Shown here piece by piece: positions 36,549-47,800 of a stretch of 64,000 nucleotides of DNA. Source of the stretch: Nymphaea colorata (Eukaryota; Streptophyta; Magnoliopsida; Nymphaeales; Nymphaeaceae); assembly GCF_008831285.2 (NCBI RefSeq), contig NC_045143.1:21828302-21892301 (forward strand). Direction: 5' to 3'. Position numbers and translations under genes: made by a program. The notes below the pieces were generated by a model. That model was not told the origin of the DNA. It saw only the letters and a list, made by a program, of their open reading frames with translations, and searched no databases. Within the stretch, counting starts at the first letter, position 1, and every line of letters begins with the position of its first letter.

Positions 36549-39500
36549 TGTTACAGACCTTCCTATCGGGCAATCAAGTGCAACGGCAAATGGCACAGAG
36601 AGCAGCTTGGTTGGCTGAGTGGCCTCAGCCAGGCTTAGAATGTATGTGACGAAAGGCAAGGAAAAGCCTAGGAAGGCTAAGGATATAGAAGAGAATGGTG
36701 ATAGCGGGCAGTGCGCAAAATGGCCAGCGCATGAGGACAGGACCTAGAACCGACCAAGGTTTGATCCAATCTAGTGTCGAGTCCAAACCCATGTCGAACG
36801 AGGCAGCCTAGGGCCAGACCTAGGCAAGTTAACCGCGAGCCCACAAGGCTCGAGACACTGTTGAACTTCTGGGACGTCTCGTCTCGTTTTACTTTAATGT
36901 TTTTGCATTGGTTTATGGTGTGGTGTCTTGGTTCGAGACTCTAGTGAACCGAGACATGTTGAAGACTGTATAAACTTTGTGATTAGGGTTAAACACTATG
37001 CTTATCAATAATGTGATTGGAATTTTGAGTTCATTCTCTCTGCCACTTTCCCTCTCCTTCTCGTCTCTCCTTGCTCTCTCATCTTCACGCATCTCTCCCT
37101 CTTCCTCTTCGTCTTCACATTCTTCACAAGATACCACCGGCGGCGCTGGAAGTTCTCCATCAACACCCAACAGCTTTTTCTCATCCTTCTCTGCTCTAGC
37201 TTCTTCTCCTCAACCCCTAAGGCCGAAGGACACCAGGTTTGAAGATCCAAGGAGTTACCGCAGCGACCTCGTGTTCATCTTCAACCTACCATCCTCTTTC
37301 CCAACCAGCAAGACACGAAGGTTCACGGTGCAATTAGCCACCACCACAAGGCTGATTAGAGGTGGGGACTTCTACCGGGAAGGCTGCCAAAACCGATCTT
37401 GTCCAAGCTCTTGGGTGAGATCCTACAAAGCAGCAACGACATATTTCAGATTTAACATCTAAGGCAAGTATCTGATCATCCTTTCGGTGTTTGCTTTGAA
37501 GTTATTTCTAGCTAGGCTTGTGTCTCGGCTCAAGGAGATTGATCATCATCCTCCGGCTACCTCTGGGTGTTGGTCTCCTAGTCTTCTTTGGCTGGAATTC
37601 AAGTGTAGCCTGCTCGACTCATCCGCCCAACACCTCCCTTGAATCACTTGTTGGGGGCAAGATTTGGGAGTAAACATCAATAGGCTGGCCAGCTTTAAAC
37701 ATCACCTCCTCTCAGCCGATTGTGGAAGGACTGAGAGATAGACCCACCGAAAGTAGATCTACTTCCACCAGGTCGATATCTTGGCAGAAGGTATACCAGC
37801 AGATTCAATATGATTTAGTCCTCTTCCTGCCTAGACCGGACCAGATCGGAGAACTCTCGGCAAAGAAGGACCTATTGGCTAGAAAATGTCCTTTCAGCGG
37901 CAGTGCTTAGTCCACGAACAACCAACTCGTCCGCCGGCAGCCGTTGCACAAATTCTGGCGATCCATTGGTGAATTGTGTATCTCCAGCAATTATTCCATA
38001 TTTGCCCCTGGTGTATTAAAATTATCATCAAGTTAAGGACATATTCATGAGGGTATTTTGGTACGTTGGGGAGTTATTGCCTAGGGTTATAAAACCCTAG
38101 CTGCTAGCGCACTAGCCACCTTTCTTTACCCATCGGATCCAATTCAGGTGGGAGTTTCAAATTCCAATCGTTTGTAAATTGCAGCCTTCCATCTTGCCAC
38201 GTGTATTACATCGAGAATAAGAAGGCCAGTCAAGGGGCCAGCTCGCCAAATCAGTTACACAAAGGGTGTAACCCCTCCACTCGCACGCCTCCTCCAAAAT
38301 TGGTAACCGTCACCACCTCATCCCATCGCCACCAATCTAGGAGAAACGACCCCCAACGCATAAGGTAAGTCTCCCATCCAGTGCCACCTATCCCCTATCT
38401 CCCATTCCTATTCTCCACCACTTCGTCCACTCCTAAAACAGTAACTCGCACGTTAGGCAACTCCCCAAGGCCTAGCGCATGAGCCCTCAACCTCTAACCT
38501 CCACTTTCCATAACCGTCCAAGGGCATTATTCCTACGCCCTTCCACCTCATCCACCTTCCATAACCGATCACCATTAGCCCAACCTCTGAGGCACACTCC
38601 TTTTCCCCCTCATGAAACCGCTTCTCATTTGTTGCCACTTGCCATACTCGACCTTAATCCATCCCCACTCTCCGACCGCGCCTAACCCTAGCACCACCTC
38701 CCAGACTCCCTTGCCCTAACCTATCCATTCCTAATTACCGACCTGCCCTTGCCTTACCCGAACCCATCATCCTCACCATTGAGCTATCAACCTTCCTCTT
38801 GGTGCACCCTACCGCTTGCAACCTATCCCTACGACCTAGCTAGATATCTCCGCAACAAGCAAGAAGAAAGCTAGCTCAAGGTCCCGTGCCCGTTCATGTG
38901 TAGCTGTTCATCCGTTCGTGTGTAGCTGCTCTTCTTCGATATCTGCCCGTGTGTAGCTATTTATCTATTCGTGATCAACATCCAGGCGATCCGCCATCGA
39001 GGTAGACCCTCAACGAAGGAGCTTCGCATTGTCATCCATTGCAGCCGACCTTGTCCACCACGGCCAAGGGAGCTGCGACCGTCATCTTCCATTGCTAAGA
39101 TATCTGAGGGCAGCGCTTCGCTGTTGGGTTTCACTTGGATACCCTTCTGATTTTGGCAGAGCTTCTCTCGGTCGGTAATCTCTAAACCTCCCCTATAGAC
39201 TCGTGGGATTCTCGGGTGTTTCTTGCATGCTTTGATTTTCAAACCGGCTCCGGCCATTTGCTTCCACTTGTGGTACCTCTGAGACACCTTAGCCTAGGAC
39301 ACGACCGCGGGTCAGCGAGACCACCTAAGGGTTTTGGGGTATAGTTTGGTCGTTCTCTAGGTATTGTTTGTGAATGGTTTGGTATAGTTTGCTATGGTTT
39401 GGTTGAGTGAGTTGTGAGCGTTCTTGTGTATTGATCGTGGTTGTAAAACCTTGAACCCAATTTGCTTGTAGTAGAGAGTGAAACCGTGGAGTGGAACTCC

Positions 39501-39650
39501 TGTATCCTAGTGTATCCTAGTCTACAGTGGGTTGCTATCCGGCTGGGTTTAAGATTTGTAATTTTAACTTGTTTTGGTTTTAGACTTCGGCTACCCTCGA
39601 GAGATTTTGAAGTAGGATCGATGCGGTTTCGCCAATGTCGGGTGGGTCTG
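36549..39650 (+). repeat. 3' LTR of the Gypsy element (~3.1 kb)
   Basis: Starts TGTTACAGACC, homologous along its length to the 5' LTR with many substitutions and a ~40-base deletion at the AACTCCCCAAGGCC junction near 38,458. Homology is clear up to GTCGGGT (about 39,643). The last dozen or so bases, including the expected ATAACA end, do not match, so the right edge is approximate. Confidence 0.88.
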
Positions 39651-40239
39651 ACTGGTGAGTCAAGGGACTCGTGTGCGACTTGTGAGCATATGGCACGTAT
39701 GGAGGATGGTGGACCATCGGACTCTATTGGCTTCAGCCATTAAATTGACACCCCGTACAACTGGGGAGCTGACCCATAGTCCAGGCTTTGTTTGACAAAA
39801 CTGGAGACTTTCGTCAATCCCTCTCCCTCCTCCAACCGAAACCCCGGTTTGCTCCTTCCCAGTTCCCTCTTCGGCCGGCTCCATACGAGGACCTGTATCA
39901 CCTGCGCCCCCCCAGCCGGTGGCCGGCCTTATTATCCCCGTGCGCAATTTCCGTAGACCGGGTGGCGCACAAAACTCGGTGGGGCGAAGAAATTGGTCGC
40001 CGTCATTAACATCAATGGCTCCCGTCTCATCTTTGGAAGTTGGAACCTTTGTCGGTCATGGAGCAATCCGCGGTCATCGGTGATCGTTTGGCTCGGGGAC
40101 GGCGAATAAGAAGCACAAGCAGAACGAAGAGGCTGACTGAGGAACAAACTTGACGCGTCTGAGCTATCCTACTACTCGGATCGAACTTCAACAGACCTAA
40201 AAAGAAGAAGGGTAAGAAGGAGTGACAGAGCGCGAGCGA
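39651..40239 (+). promoter_or_regulatory. Promoter and 5' leader of the CARNMT1-like gene
   Basis: About 590 bp between the end of the Gypsy 3' LTR homology and the gene's ATG. Unlike its surroundings it is rich in G+C and CpG from about 39,830 on, as is common for plant housekeeping promoters. I see no convincing TATA box. The transcription start cannot be placed from sequence. The LTR may supply or displace distal promoter elements (inference). Confidence 0.5.
40015..40153 (+). promoter_or_regulatory. Two overlapping upstream ORFs in the leader
   Basis: An ATG at 40015 opens a 22-codon ORF ending at TGA 40081-40083. An ATG at 40058 opens a 31-codon ORF ending at TGA 40151-40153. Both end before the main start at 40240. 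If transcription begins upstream of 40015 they would lower translation of the methyltransferase unless scanning leaks past or the leader is spliced. Confidence 0.5.
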
Positions 40240-41162
40240 ATGGGGGTGAGCAAGTTGGAGGAGGCCCTGGAGATTCAATCGTTAAGGCGGATTATTAGCG
40301 CCTTCCTCAAGTAATAATCTTCTCAAGCGGGGTTTTGCTTAGGACTCTTCTTCTTTTCGTTCTTCAATTTGTTTTCTCGATTTAAACTCTGCCCGCCGTA
40401 ATGGCGACAATGTGAAACCTAACTTATAGAGTGTAGTTACGTCTCACTTGAAGACCATTTACTTGTTTTGGTTGTTATTATTTGTTTCGTAGCTATCCTG
40501 CAGCAGCCAGACAAGATGTGAAGAAGTATGAAAGATCATTTGAAAAGCTTTCACCCAAACACAAGGTTTGATATACCAGAAGTTCTGCATCCATTGTTTC
40601 TGTAGTTATTTTCTATTAAACAACAGAGCTTGGATGTGGACTTGTATAACTGTGAATACATAAAATATTGCTGTTCTGTTTGATGATTCGTGAAGCTTGA
40701 AAACATGAACCTCATGATTTGATAGTGCGTAGAGAGCACAATCGTGTTTGTCGGAAAATGTAAAAAATCTATAGACCAACGTGGCGGTTTCCATTTTTAA
40801 TGTTGTTTATGAGCTACATTATTGGATTAAGCCTAGACGTATGTTTAATTGATATAAAGGTAGTACATAGTGAGCAAAGTTCCATAATGCTTTTGGCAGC
40901 CTTTTTTTATTTATGCTGCTGCTACTGATGTATGTCCAATGCTTTAATATGGTAACCTAACACAAACAATCTAGTGGTTCTGGAAATGTCTATCATGGCG
41001 AAATCATGGTCTTTGGTCCTTTTGCTTCTTTTTCCTTTATCTGTTTAATGAAGCTACTACTTCTGCAGTCTCACGTCAAAATTCTATTTAAAATGACTTT
41101 GTCTGCATGAATGTACAGGCTCTTCTTCCAAATTATCTCCTTAAGTGCCAGAAGCTGAGATG
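40240..41162 (+). CDS. CARNMT1-like: CARNMT1-like exons 1-3
   Basis: Exons 1 (40240-40310), 2 (40493-40565) and 3 (41119-41162) encode residues 1 to the first two bases of codon 63. They read LEEALEIQSLRRIISAFL, then YPAAARQDVKKYERSFEKL, then ALLPNYLLKCQKLR. This is the conserved helical N-terminal region of the N2227 family. Introns 1 and 2 are 182 and 553 bp. Exon 1 ends inside a codon just before a GTAATA donor; reading on would stop immediately. Confidence 0.87.
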
Positions 41163-44100
41163 GTATGGTCACTCGAAACTTGATGGTATCTGACGTTTTT
41201 TCTGATAAGAAACATGTGATGTAACTTGGTTGGTTGTCAGATGTTGTATCTCTCTTATTCCTGGTGTTGGATATTTATTTGAGACAATTATATGGAAAGA
41301 TGTCCAAGAGTGAGTTGTATAGTTACTTGATTTTTATTCGTCTAGCTTCTAAACTCATCTTATCCAGCTGTGCACTTAATTTTGTGATGGACTCAATAGC
41401 TAATAAGTATTGTGTTAGCTTCAAACTATAAGTTGGAGTCAGGCAACAATTTAAAAGATTTTGTTTTTTTTTTTTGTTATTTAAGGTCACAATTCACACT
41501 GATGCTCAGCAATACTAGTTTTCGAACAAGAAATTCAAAGTTGGAGTACGAGTTTTTTATGTTTGAGTACATTTGGTCTCTTATTTGAACTGCCTATAGT
41601 CTCTTCTAAGTTCTAACATTAGATCCTACCTTAGTGCGTCTTTGATGGGGTGGATGGAGTTTCTCAAAATGTAATTTCGAGACACTCCATCTTCAAAGGA
41701 CGTACCTTTAATCAAATCACAAGATTGGGCTATTGACACATTTTGCAGATTGTGAAGCATCGCAAACATTGGACACACAGAAACTGCCTGCTTAGAACCT
41801 GCAGAATAGATATTCGTCATTATTGTGGAGTGTCCATTATGCTCAATGCAATCCTGGCCGTGAGAGGGGCCATGCTCGCTCCTCTTGTTCTTGAGATGCC
41901 TGGAATAGGATGTCCTATTTTTGGTGTCCCAAGAATGGAAAAATCAAATTATCAAACATCTTCTCAATCTACAACCATCCACTTCTATATGTACAACTGC
42001 TAGCAAGAGAGAGAGCATTATGAGACACCTTCTCCATGACCATAGCTTGAGACTGGGTGTCTCACGGGACACTGTCAAGACTATCAAAAATGCCCTTATT
42101 GAACATGTTGGATTACATGGATTAGTTAGTGTCCAAGAAAATCTAAACTGCTGTGTAATCTCAGAAACCCTTAGATTTCATGTTTAATATTTTCATTTCT
42201 TCATGCATTTAAATGATGTTGCTGTCTACCATGTGTCTTTTACTTATTTTGAAGCCCCATGGACAAAGACCAAAACAGATTGACAAGTAAAGCACATCCT
42301 CAGAACTAAATGGTATTGAGATTTGAGAAATGAAGGGAGAGCGATCGCTTTGCCTTGTATCTCCGAAGAGATTTAGTATGAGTAGATTAGTAATCTCTAA
42401 TTAAACAGTCAATAAGTAGTGAAATACACAAAATCTTTCACTGAATCTGGGTGTTCCTTTCCTACACTAGCCACCAAAATTCCAACTGCCACTTCTGTTC
42501 CTAGATCTTTCTCATCTTCTTGGACCAATTATCTCAACTTGATACAATAAAGAGGATATCCTCTTGTCTAATTCTTCAGGGGCAAGGAATGCCACAAGAA
42601 AAGGAGAAGAATATATCAAATTAAGAACAGATGCTTGTTTGGTTGATACTGTTTTGCAATTCAAGTGGATTACTGCAGTTTTTTTCTCTCTAATGAACAC
42701 TTTGATGGCACGATCATTCTGTAACCTTGTGCAGCTAAAATGAAGCTTTCCCTACTTTTTTTTGGTGAAAGGAAGCACAATCACACAGCAACATAAGGAT
42801 CAAAAGCATTTCTAAATTCTCTACTGGATGTGAAGGGGAAGCAAGAAAAGCAAAACATGAATCAAGGATGTGATAGTATCTAAGGTAGCAGAAGTAGAAG
42901 AAGGCATAGTTCATGTGTCACATTCCAAAGTTTAGTCTCTATAGTCTGCATTTGAAGAGGTGACCCCTTGACTATTATAGCATGTTATTCACAGTTAAAA
43001 TACTTTCTTAATTCTCCAGATATTTAATTATGAGCTACCTAATGAAATAACTATCAGAGCAAAAATAATTCCATCTTAATTCCATAATGTTTAATAAGTA
43101 TAACCTTAATTCCGTAACAACTGATTTATGATAAGCAAATATAACAGACCAATGGACATTGCATATTCTAAATATTCTTCCTATACCAAAAGAAAATTTA
43201 AACACTTGATTTACACTTGCTTGTAATAAGATGACATAATGATGGACTGGATCAGATTATGAGCCAGTTTATCTCTAAATTGTGTCATTGACTATTCTGC
43301 ATGGTTTTTTTTTTTGTGGAGAGGTACTATGTACTGTTGTTTGTGCAAGAGGACAGTCTTTTCCATTTAAAATATTGTAAATCTCATGTATAATGAAGAG
43401 ATGGTCCTGGTCCGTGTATTGAGAACTTGACAGGTTACGACATCAACTTCTATTTCTTCTATGTTGACAATTTCTAGTTTTTTCTCAAAATCTAACATGG
43501 TACCAAAGCAAGGTCAAATCTAGGGCTTGTTATTAGCTCCAAAAGTTACATACTTTTGTTTGAGTCAAAGGATTTCTCCTTCTTCAAATCTTCCTTTTTT
43601 TCTCCCTTTGAATATGTTTGTTTCTCCTTGGCCTGTTCACTCATTAGATTTAATTTCTGATCTCAATTTCTGTTGTTGGGGGTCTTCATCCTCTTCAGGT
43701 ATCTCCTTCTTAAAACCATCGGCAAATCAACCATTGTTGTTGTTCCCTATTAAGTGTTCTTCTTGCCAAGGATAAACCCTATTACCCTACTTTCTCAAAG
43801 ACCTAGATATTTTCCCTTTGTTGCCAATCTTATAGTCCTTTTTATTCTTACTCTTGATACCTTTGTATCATGCATCCCTATCTTCAAAGTCCTAATTTCT
43901 TTACTTTTATGTTTCTTGATATTCTTGTAAACCACATAGATGCTTTTTGTGGTAAATGCACTGCATGACACAAATCAATATATATCGGTGTGATGCGCAT
44001 TTTGTGAAGAAAAGGAAGTTAGCTATTTTTCCAGTGGTCAACACTCTTCTTCATTGCACTGGCTCTCAAGAAACACATTCAAAACAATTTGTAGTCAGAA

Positions 44101-44803
44101 ATTTCGTTTGTTCCTTGGCCGTTTCTATCTGATCTACCATTGAACTTTCTTAGTCAGCTTCTCTTTGAGAAACTCGATAGTTTTATTTCTTGACTTGGAA
44201 AAGAGTCAAAATCTTTTTAGTCATCTAGATGGATCCATATGATCTCACTAAAGTTTATGGGACATGAGGAGAAGGATGACAAAGAAAGGAGATCAAACTC
44301 TCATCCCTATATTCCTAGGTATCTAAGGCCAAGAGTTTGCTCCTCGAGCATGACTTTGAATGCAATATGGCTATCATGGAATATTTGAATACAGTAAACA
44401 ACATATAGATCAATTGGCTATTGGGCATAATGAGGGCCTGACCATTGGGCATGACGAGTTCTGGCATCATGCACAGCAGCATCACAATTTGAGTGGGAAA
44501 GTTCATGAGCTGCTCAGAAAGGGTTTTTCATTTTGTTTTTTTGTGAAATATTTTGTTTGTAAAAGGTAATTCTGTACTTTATTCTATTAACTGAGAGGCG
44601 ACTGTTTGAGAATTCCATGCAAATGTTAAGTGCCTATTTGATGAGATTTAAAAGTGAGGATGCCATTTGTTATTCGTGACACATACACACAGAAAAAAAT
44701 GTATGTTATGCAGAAGATACACACAGAAATATATTATAATCAGATGGAGAGTGTGAGTACGTGCAAGGCTGCAGTTGCAAGTGCTTTGTTGCCCCACACA
44801 CAC

Positions 44804-44838
<35 letters not shown>

Positions 44839-47800
44839 ATGTTAAAGGAAAGTTACTAAAAGGAAAAGCAGACGGTAAAATTTTACATTTGTGGTTGAAG
44901 GTAAGTTAAAGGAAAGCTATTAAAAAAAGAAATTTGGTAAAACTCTATTATGGTTCAAAACATTTTTTTCCAAGAAAGCCTACTTGAAGGACTAGTTGGT
45001 CAAAGACTAGTCAACCAAGTCATTCGATTAGTCCCCATATTGGGTGCAAATATACCATCTAGGAATTAATCAGTTGACTAGCACCTTGGATGACTGGGCG
45101 ACTAGTCAGGTCAATTAGTCCCTAGGTTGACAACTAAGCTGGCAGGCAAGACATAGGAGAGAGGCGCTTCAAATTTTTTTCTTCTACCAAAAAAAAGACA
45201 TTTCTATGCCCAGACTAGGCATGCATGGGTGCACTAAAGGGAGCTTTGCCTAGGGAGTCTGGAAAGCTCAGGCATAATTTTGAACCTTTTGACTACATAA
45301 ATGTGTGTGGGTATGTGCGTCCACCTTTACTTTATCAATTGGTTAATTGTATCCCCCTAGAATAATTATATGAGTTCCTGGAAATCCATGAATTTCTGTT
45401 GTTATTTATTCCTTGATATTCATGTGACACAGGTGCAAGGCAGGAATGTGGGTGTTGGTGTGGTAAGGATGTGTGTGTGTATGTACAATTAAGATAAACA
45501 ATATTGTCCATGAACAACAAAATTAACAGTTGGCAAGCTATGATTCTATCAATTTCATTTTTTTTCTTTTGAAAATATTGCTTGAATTGTAGTCATAAAT
45601 ATGGGTGATATTTTCAAAATATCATGATAATATTATCAAAAGAAAGGGCAACTTTGCTCGTTTAGAAGATCCTCAGGAGAGGATTTGTTGCTGGGGTATC
45701 AATTCTATTGAAACAATGTTCCTATTAAGATTCATTTTCATGTTGGATGAATATAAGGTCCATACTTTCTGTTATACAGATCAGATGTTATCAAAGAATA
45801 GCTGGTCAATTTTTGAATTTTTGGCACCAAGAAACTTTTCTGCTGTCAATTCAAGCACCAAAGGTTACTAAACATCGTTTACAATACAGGTGTATCTCCA
45901 TTAATTCTTTCTTCGTCTTGCACATGCTTCAGGTACTTCATTTTTGTTGCTTCTAATAAATGCTTCTTTGTTGAAGTTAATTTTTTTTTCTTCCTTGCCT
46001 CTGGAATTACTGCAGAAAGGCATTTGAGCCTTTCTGTGAACAATAACCTCTGAATATTTTATGTTTTCAATGTAATTTTTCTGTAGGCATTTGAGCCTCC
46101 ATTTGACATGAGCCAGGATATGGAGATTTCTGAGAATGAAAGGGCAGAAAATAGTGGTAGTGAGCAATTTCAAGCTACATCAGTTACTCAATCTGTAACA
46201 AGCACTATGCAGTGTAGTGAGAAGCACGTATTAGCCTGCACAGGCACATCTGTTTCTCATGATAATCAGGCCAATGGTGATGATCATGACAATGCATCTG
46301 GTAAATCACCCAAGAAGATGACATACCAAGAGGTATTTGGGGTGTATGTCTGTATAGCATGTCTTTGTGTATGGGTGTGTTTCTAAGAAGTGTTAGCAAC
46401 TTAGCACAACATCCAAGATAGGATTCAGTAGGAATCCAAGAAAAAAATAACAATAGGTTCACGTATACCTCACAGGCACCATCCTCATAGTCGCAAATCA
46501 CACTCAAGGAATTGAATTGCAGAAGAACATATTAAGAATAATCATGGAGCTTGAGTAACTAATATGTTGAATAGAAGGCTGAGACTCAATATATACAAGA
46601 CATAAGAAAGGAGTGGAAAGAAGCTACCTCTAGGAGCTAGACTAGCTAAGTTTGTGATACAATGCACCACCTAGAGCTTAAACGGGTGATGTTACTGGTT
46701 TATTGCACCCGTGCTGTCATACAATACATACTTCATGTCCATGTCACATGGTTATGTGTGTGAGTGTAGAAAACACTTTAAAAAAACTTGGCTATGGAGA
46801 TACATCCATACACATATCACATATGTATATATACATATGTGTGTGTGTGTCTGTGTGTATATATATATATATATTTATATAAACAATATAGGATTTTAAG
46901 TAAATAAACAAATAAATTCATTATTCATAAAAAATATATATTATTGAACATAAAAATACTAAAAATAGTAAGACATACAATAAAGAGTACAAAAATCAAA
47001 ACTGCCGTGTCCCATATCTGTACCTGTGTCAAGTCGTGTCAACACGGGTACCTCAATTAGCCGTGTCCATGTCACCCTTATCACATGATATAGGATGAGC
47101 TGAAAAAAATGGGCACCGTTCTCCTTTTCCGGTGTGGGTTTAAAACCCCTTCTGCCCCTCATTTCTAAATACTTTTAAGAGTTGAAAGATGGGGAGCTCT
47201 TGCCAGTTTTGAGGAGAAATCATCAATTTGAGGGAGAAATGATCGATTCAGGGAAGAAATCGTCCATTTAAGGGAAGATTTGTGCATGTGACCGATTTAT
47301 GCTTGAAGAAAGATGTTTTTTAATTTCTTCTATGAATGGTATGAAATCTCTCATTTTGACCATACATATCTACTGTTTTCTTATGTTTACCATAGGTTTT
47401 CATTTGCTTTTTGAAGATACAACCTGCACAAATTAGATTCTTGCTGCATGTTTTGACTGTGCAAAGTATAGTGAAGCAAATAAATCATTTGAGGCAGATG
47501 TTCTCTTGCGATGAATGAGTTTCATATTCATATGATAATAGAACAGTCTTGTGCAATTGTGGATAATGTATTCAGTACTAAATTTTGGGAATCATGTGTG
47601 AAGCTATTAAAGATATGTATACCTTTAACCAAAGCTTCAGGTTAGTGATAGCAAAGACAAGCTTTCCATAGGGTACCTATATAAAGCTAATGGATAGAGC
47701 ACAAGAGGCCATTAGAGGCAAACTGAAGGGAAAAATGAAGTTATATCAATATGTGCTTACATGGAAGAATATAAATCAAAGTTTGACTGAATAACTTCAT

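Larger units (their letters stand above)
28294..39650 (+). mobile_element. Ty3/Gypsy chromovirus, nearly complete but inactive
   Basis: An ~11.36 kb LTR retrotransposon with two ~3.1 kb LTRs, a tRNA-Met-type primer site, gag, protease, reverse transcriptase, RNase H, integrase and a chromodomain remnant in the Gypsy order, then a purine tract before the 3' LTR. The 5' LTR runs from TGTTAT to ATAACA. Gag-pol is interrupted by several stops, by frame changes and by a deletion in integrase, so it cannot make a working product. The LTRs have many substitutions between them, so the insertion is not recent. No 5-bp target duplication is visible because the right end is altered. Confidence 0.92.

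Noticed and set aside
36998-37462. 154-codon plus-strand ORF, Ser/Pro-rich
   Set aside because: Inside the 3' LTR; the matching 5' LTR segment has a different, interrupted frame. It is a product of CT-rich composition.
40058-40153. ATG at 40,058 as the true start of the methyltransferase
   Set aside because: Its frame stops at 40,151 and differs from the conserved LEEALEIQSLRR frame. It would need an unsupported extra intron.
46019-46031. 13-base copy of the opening bases of exon 5, 68 bases upstream, as an alternative exon start
   Set aside because: It is not preceded by an AG acceptor and its continuation (CTTTCTGTG) leaves the conserved AFEPPFD sequence. The acceptor at 46,086 is clearly the real one.
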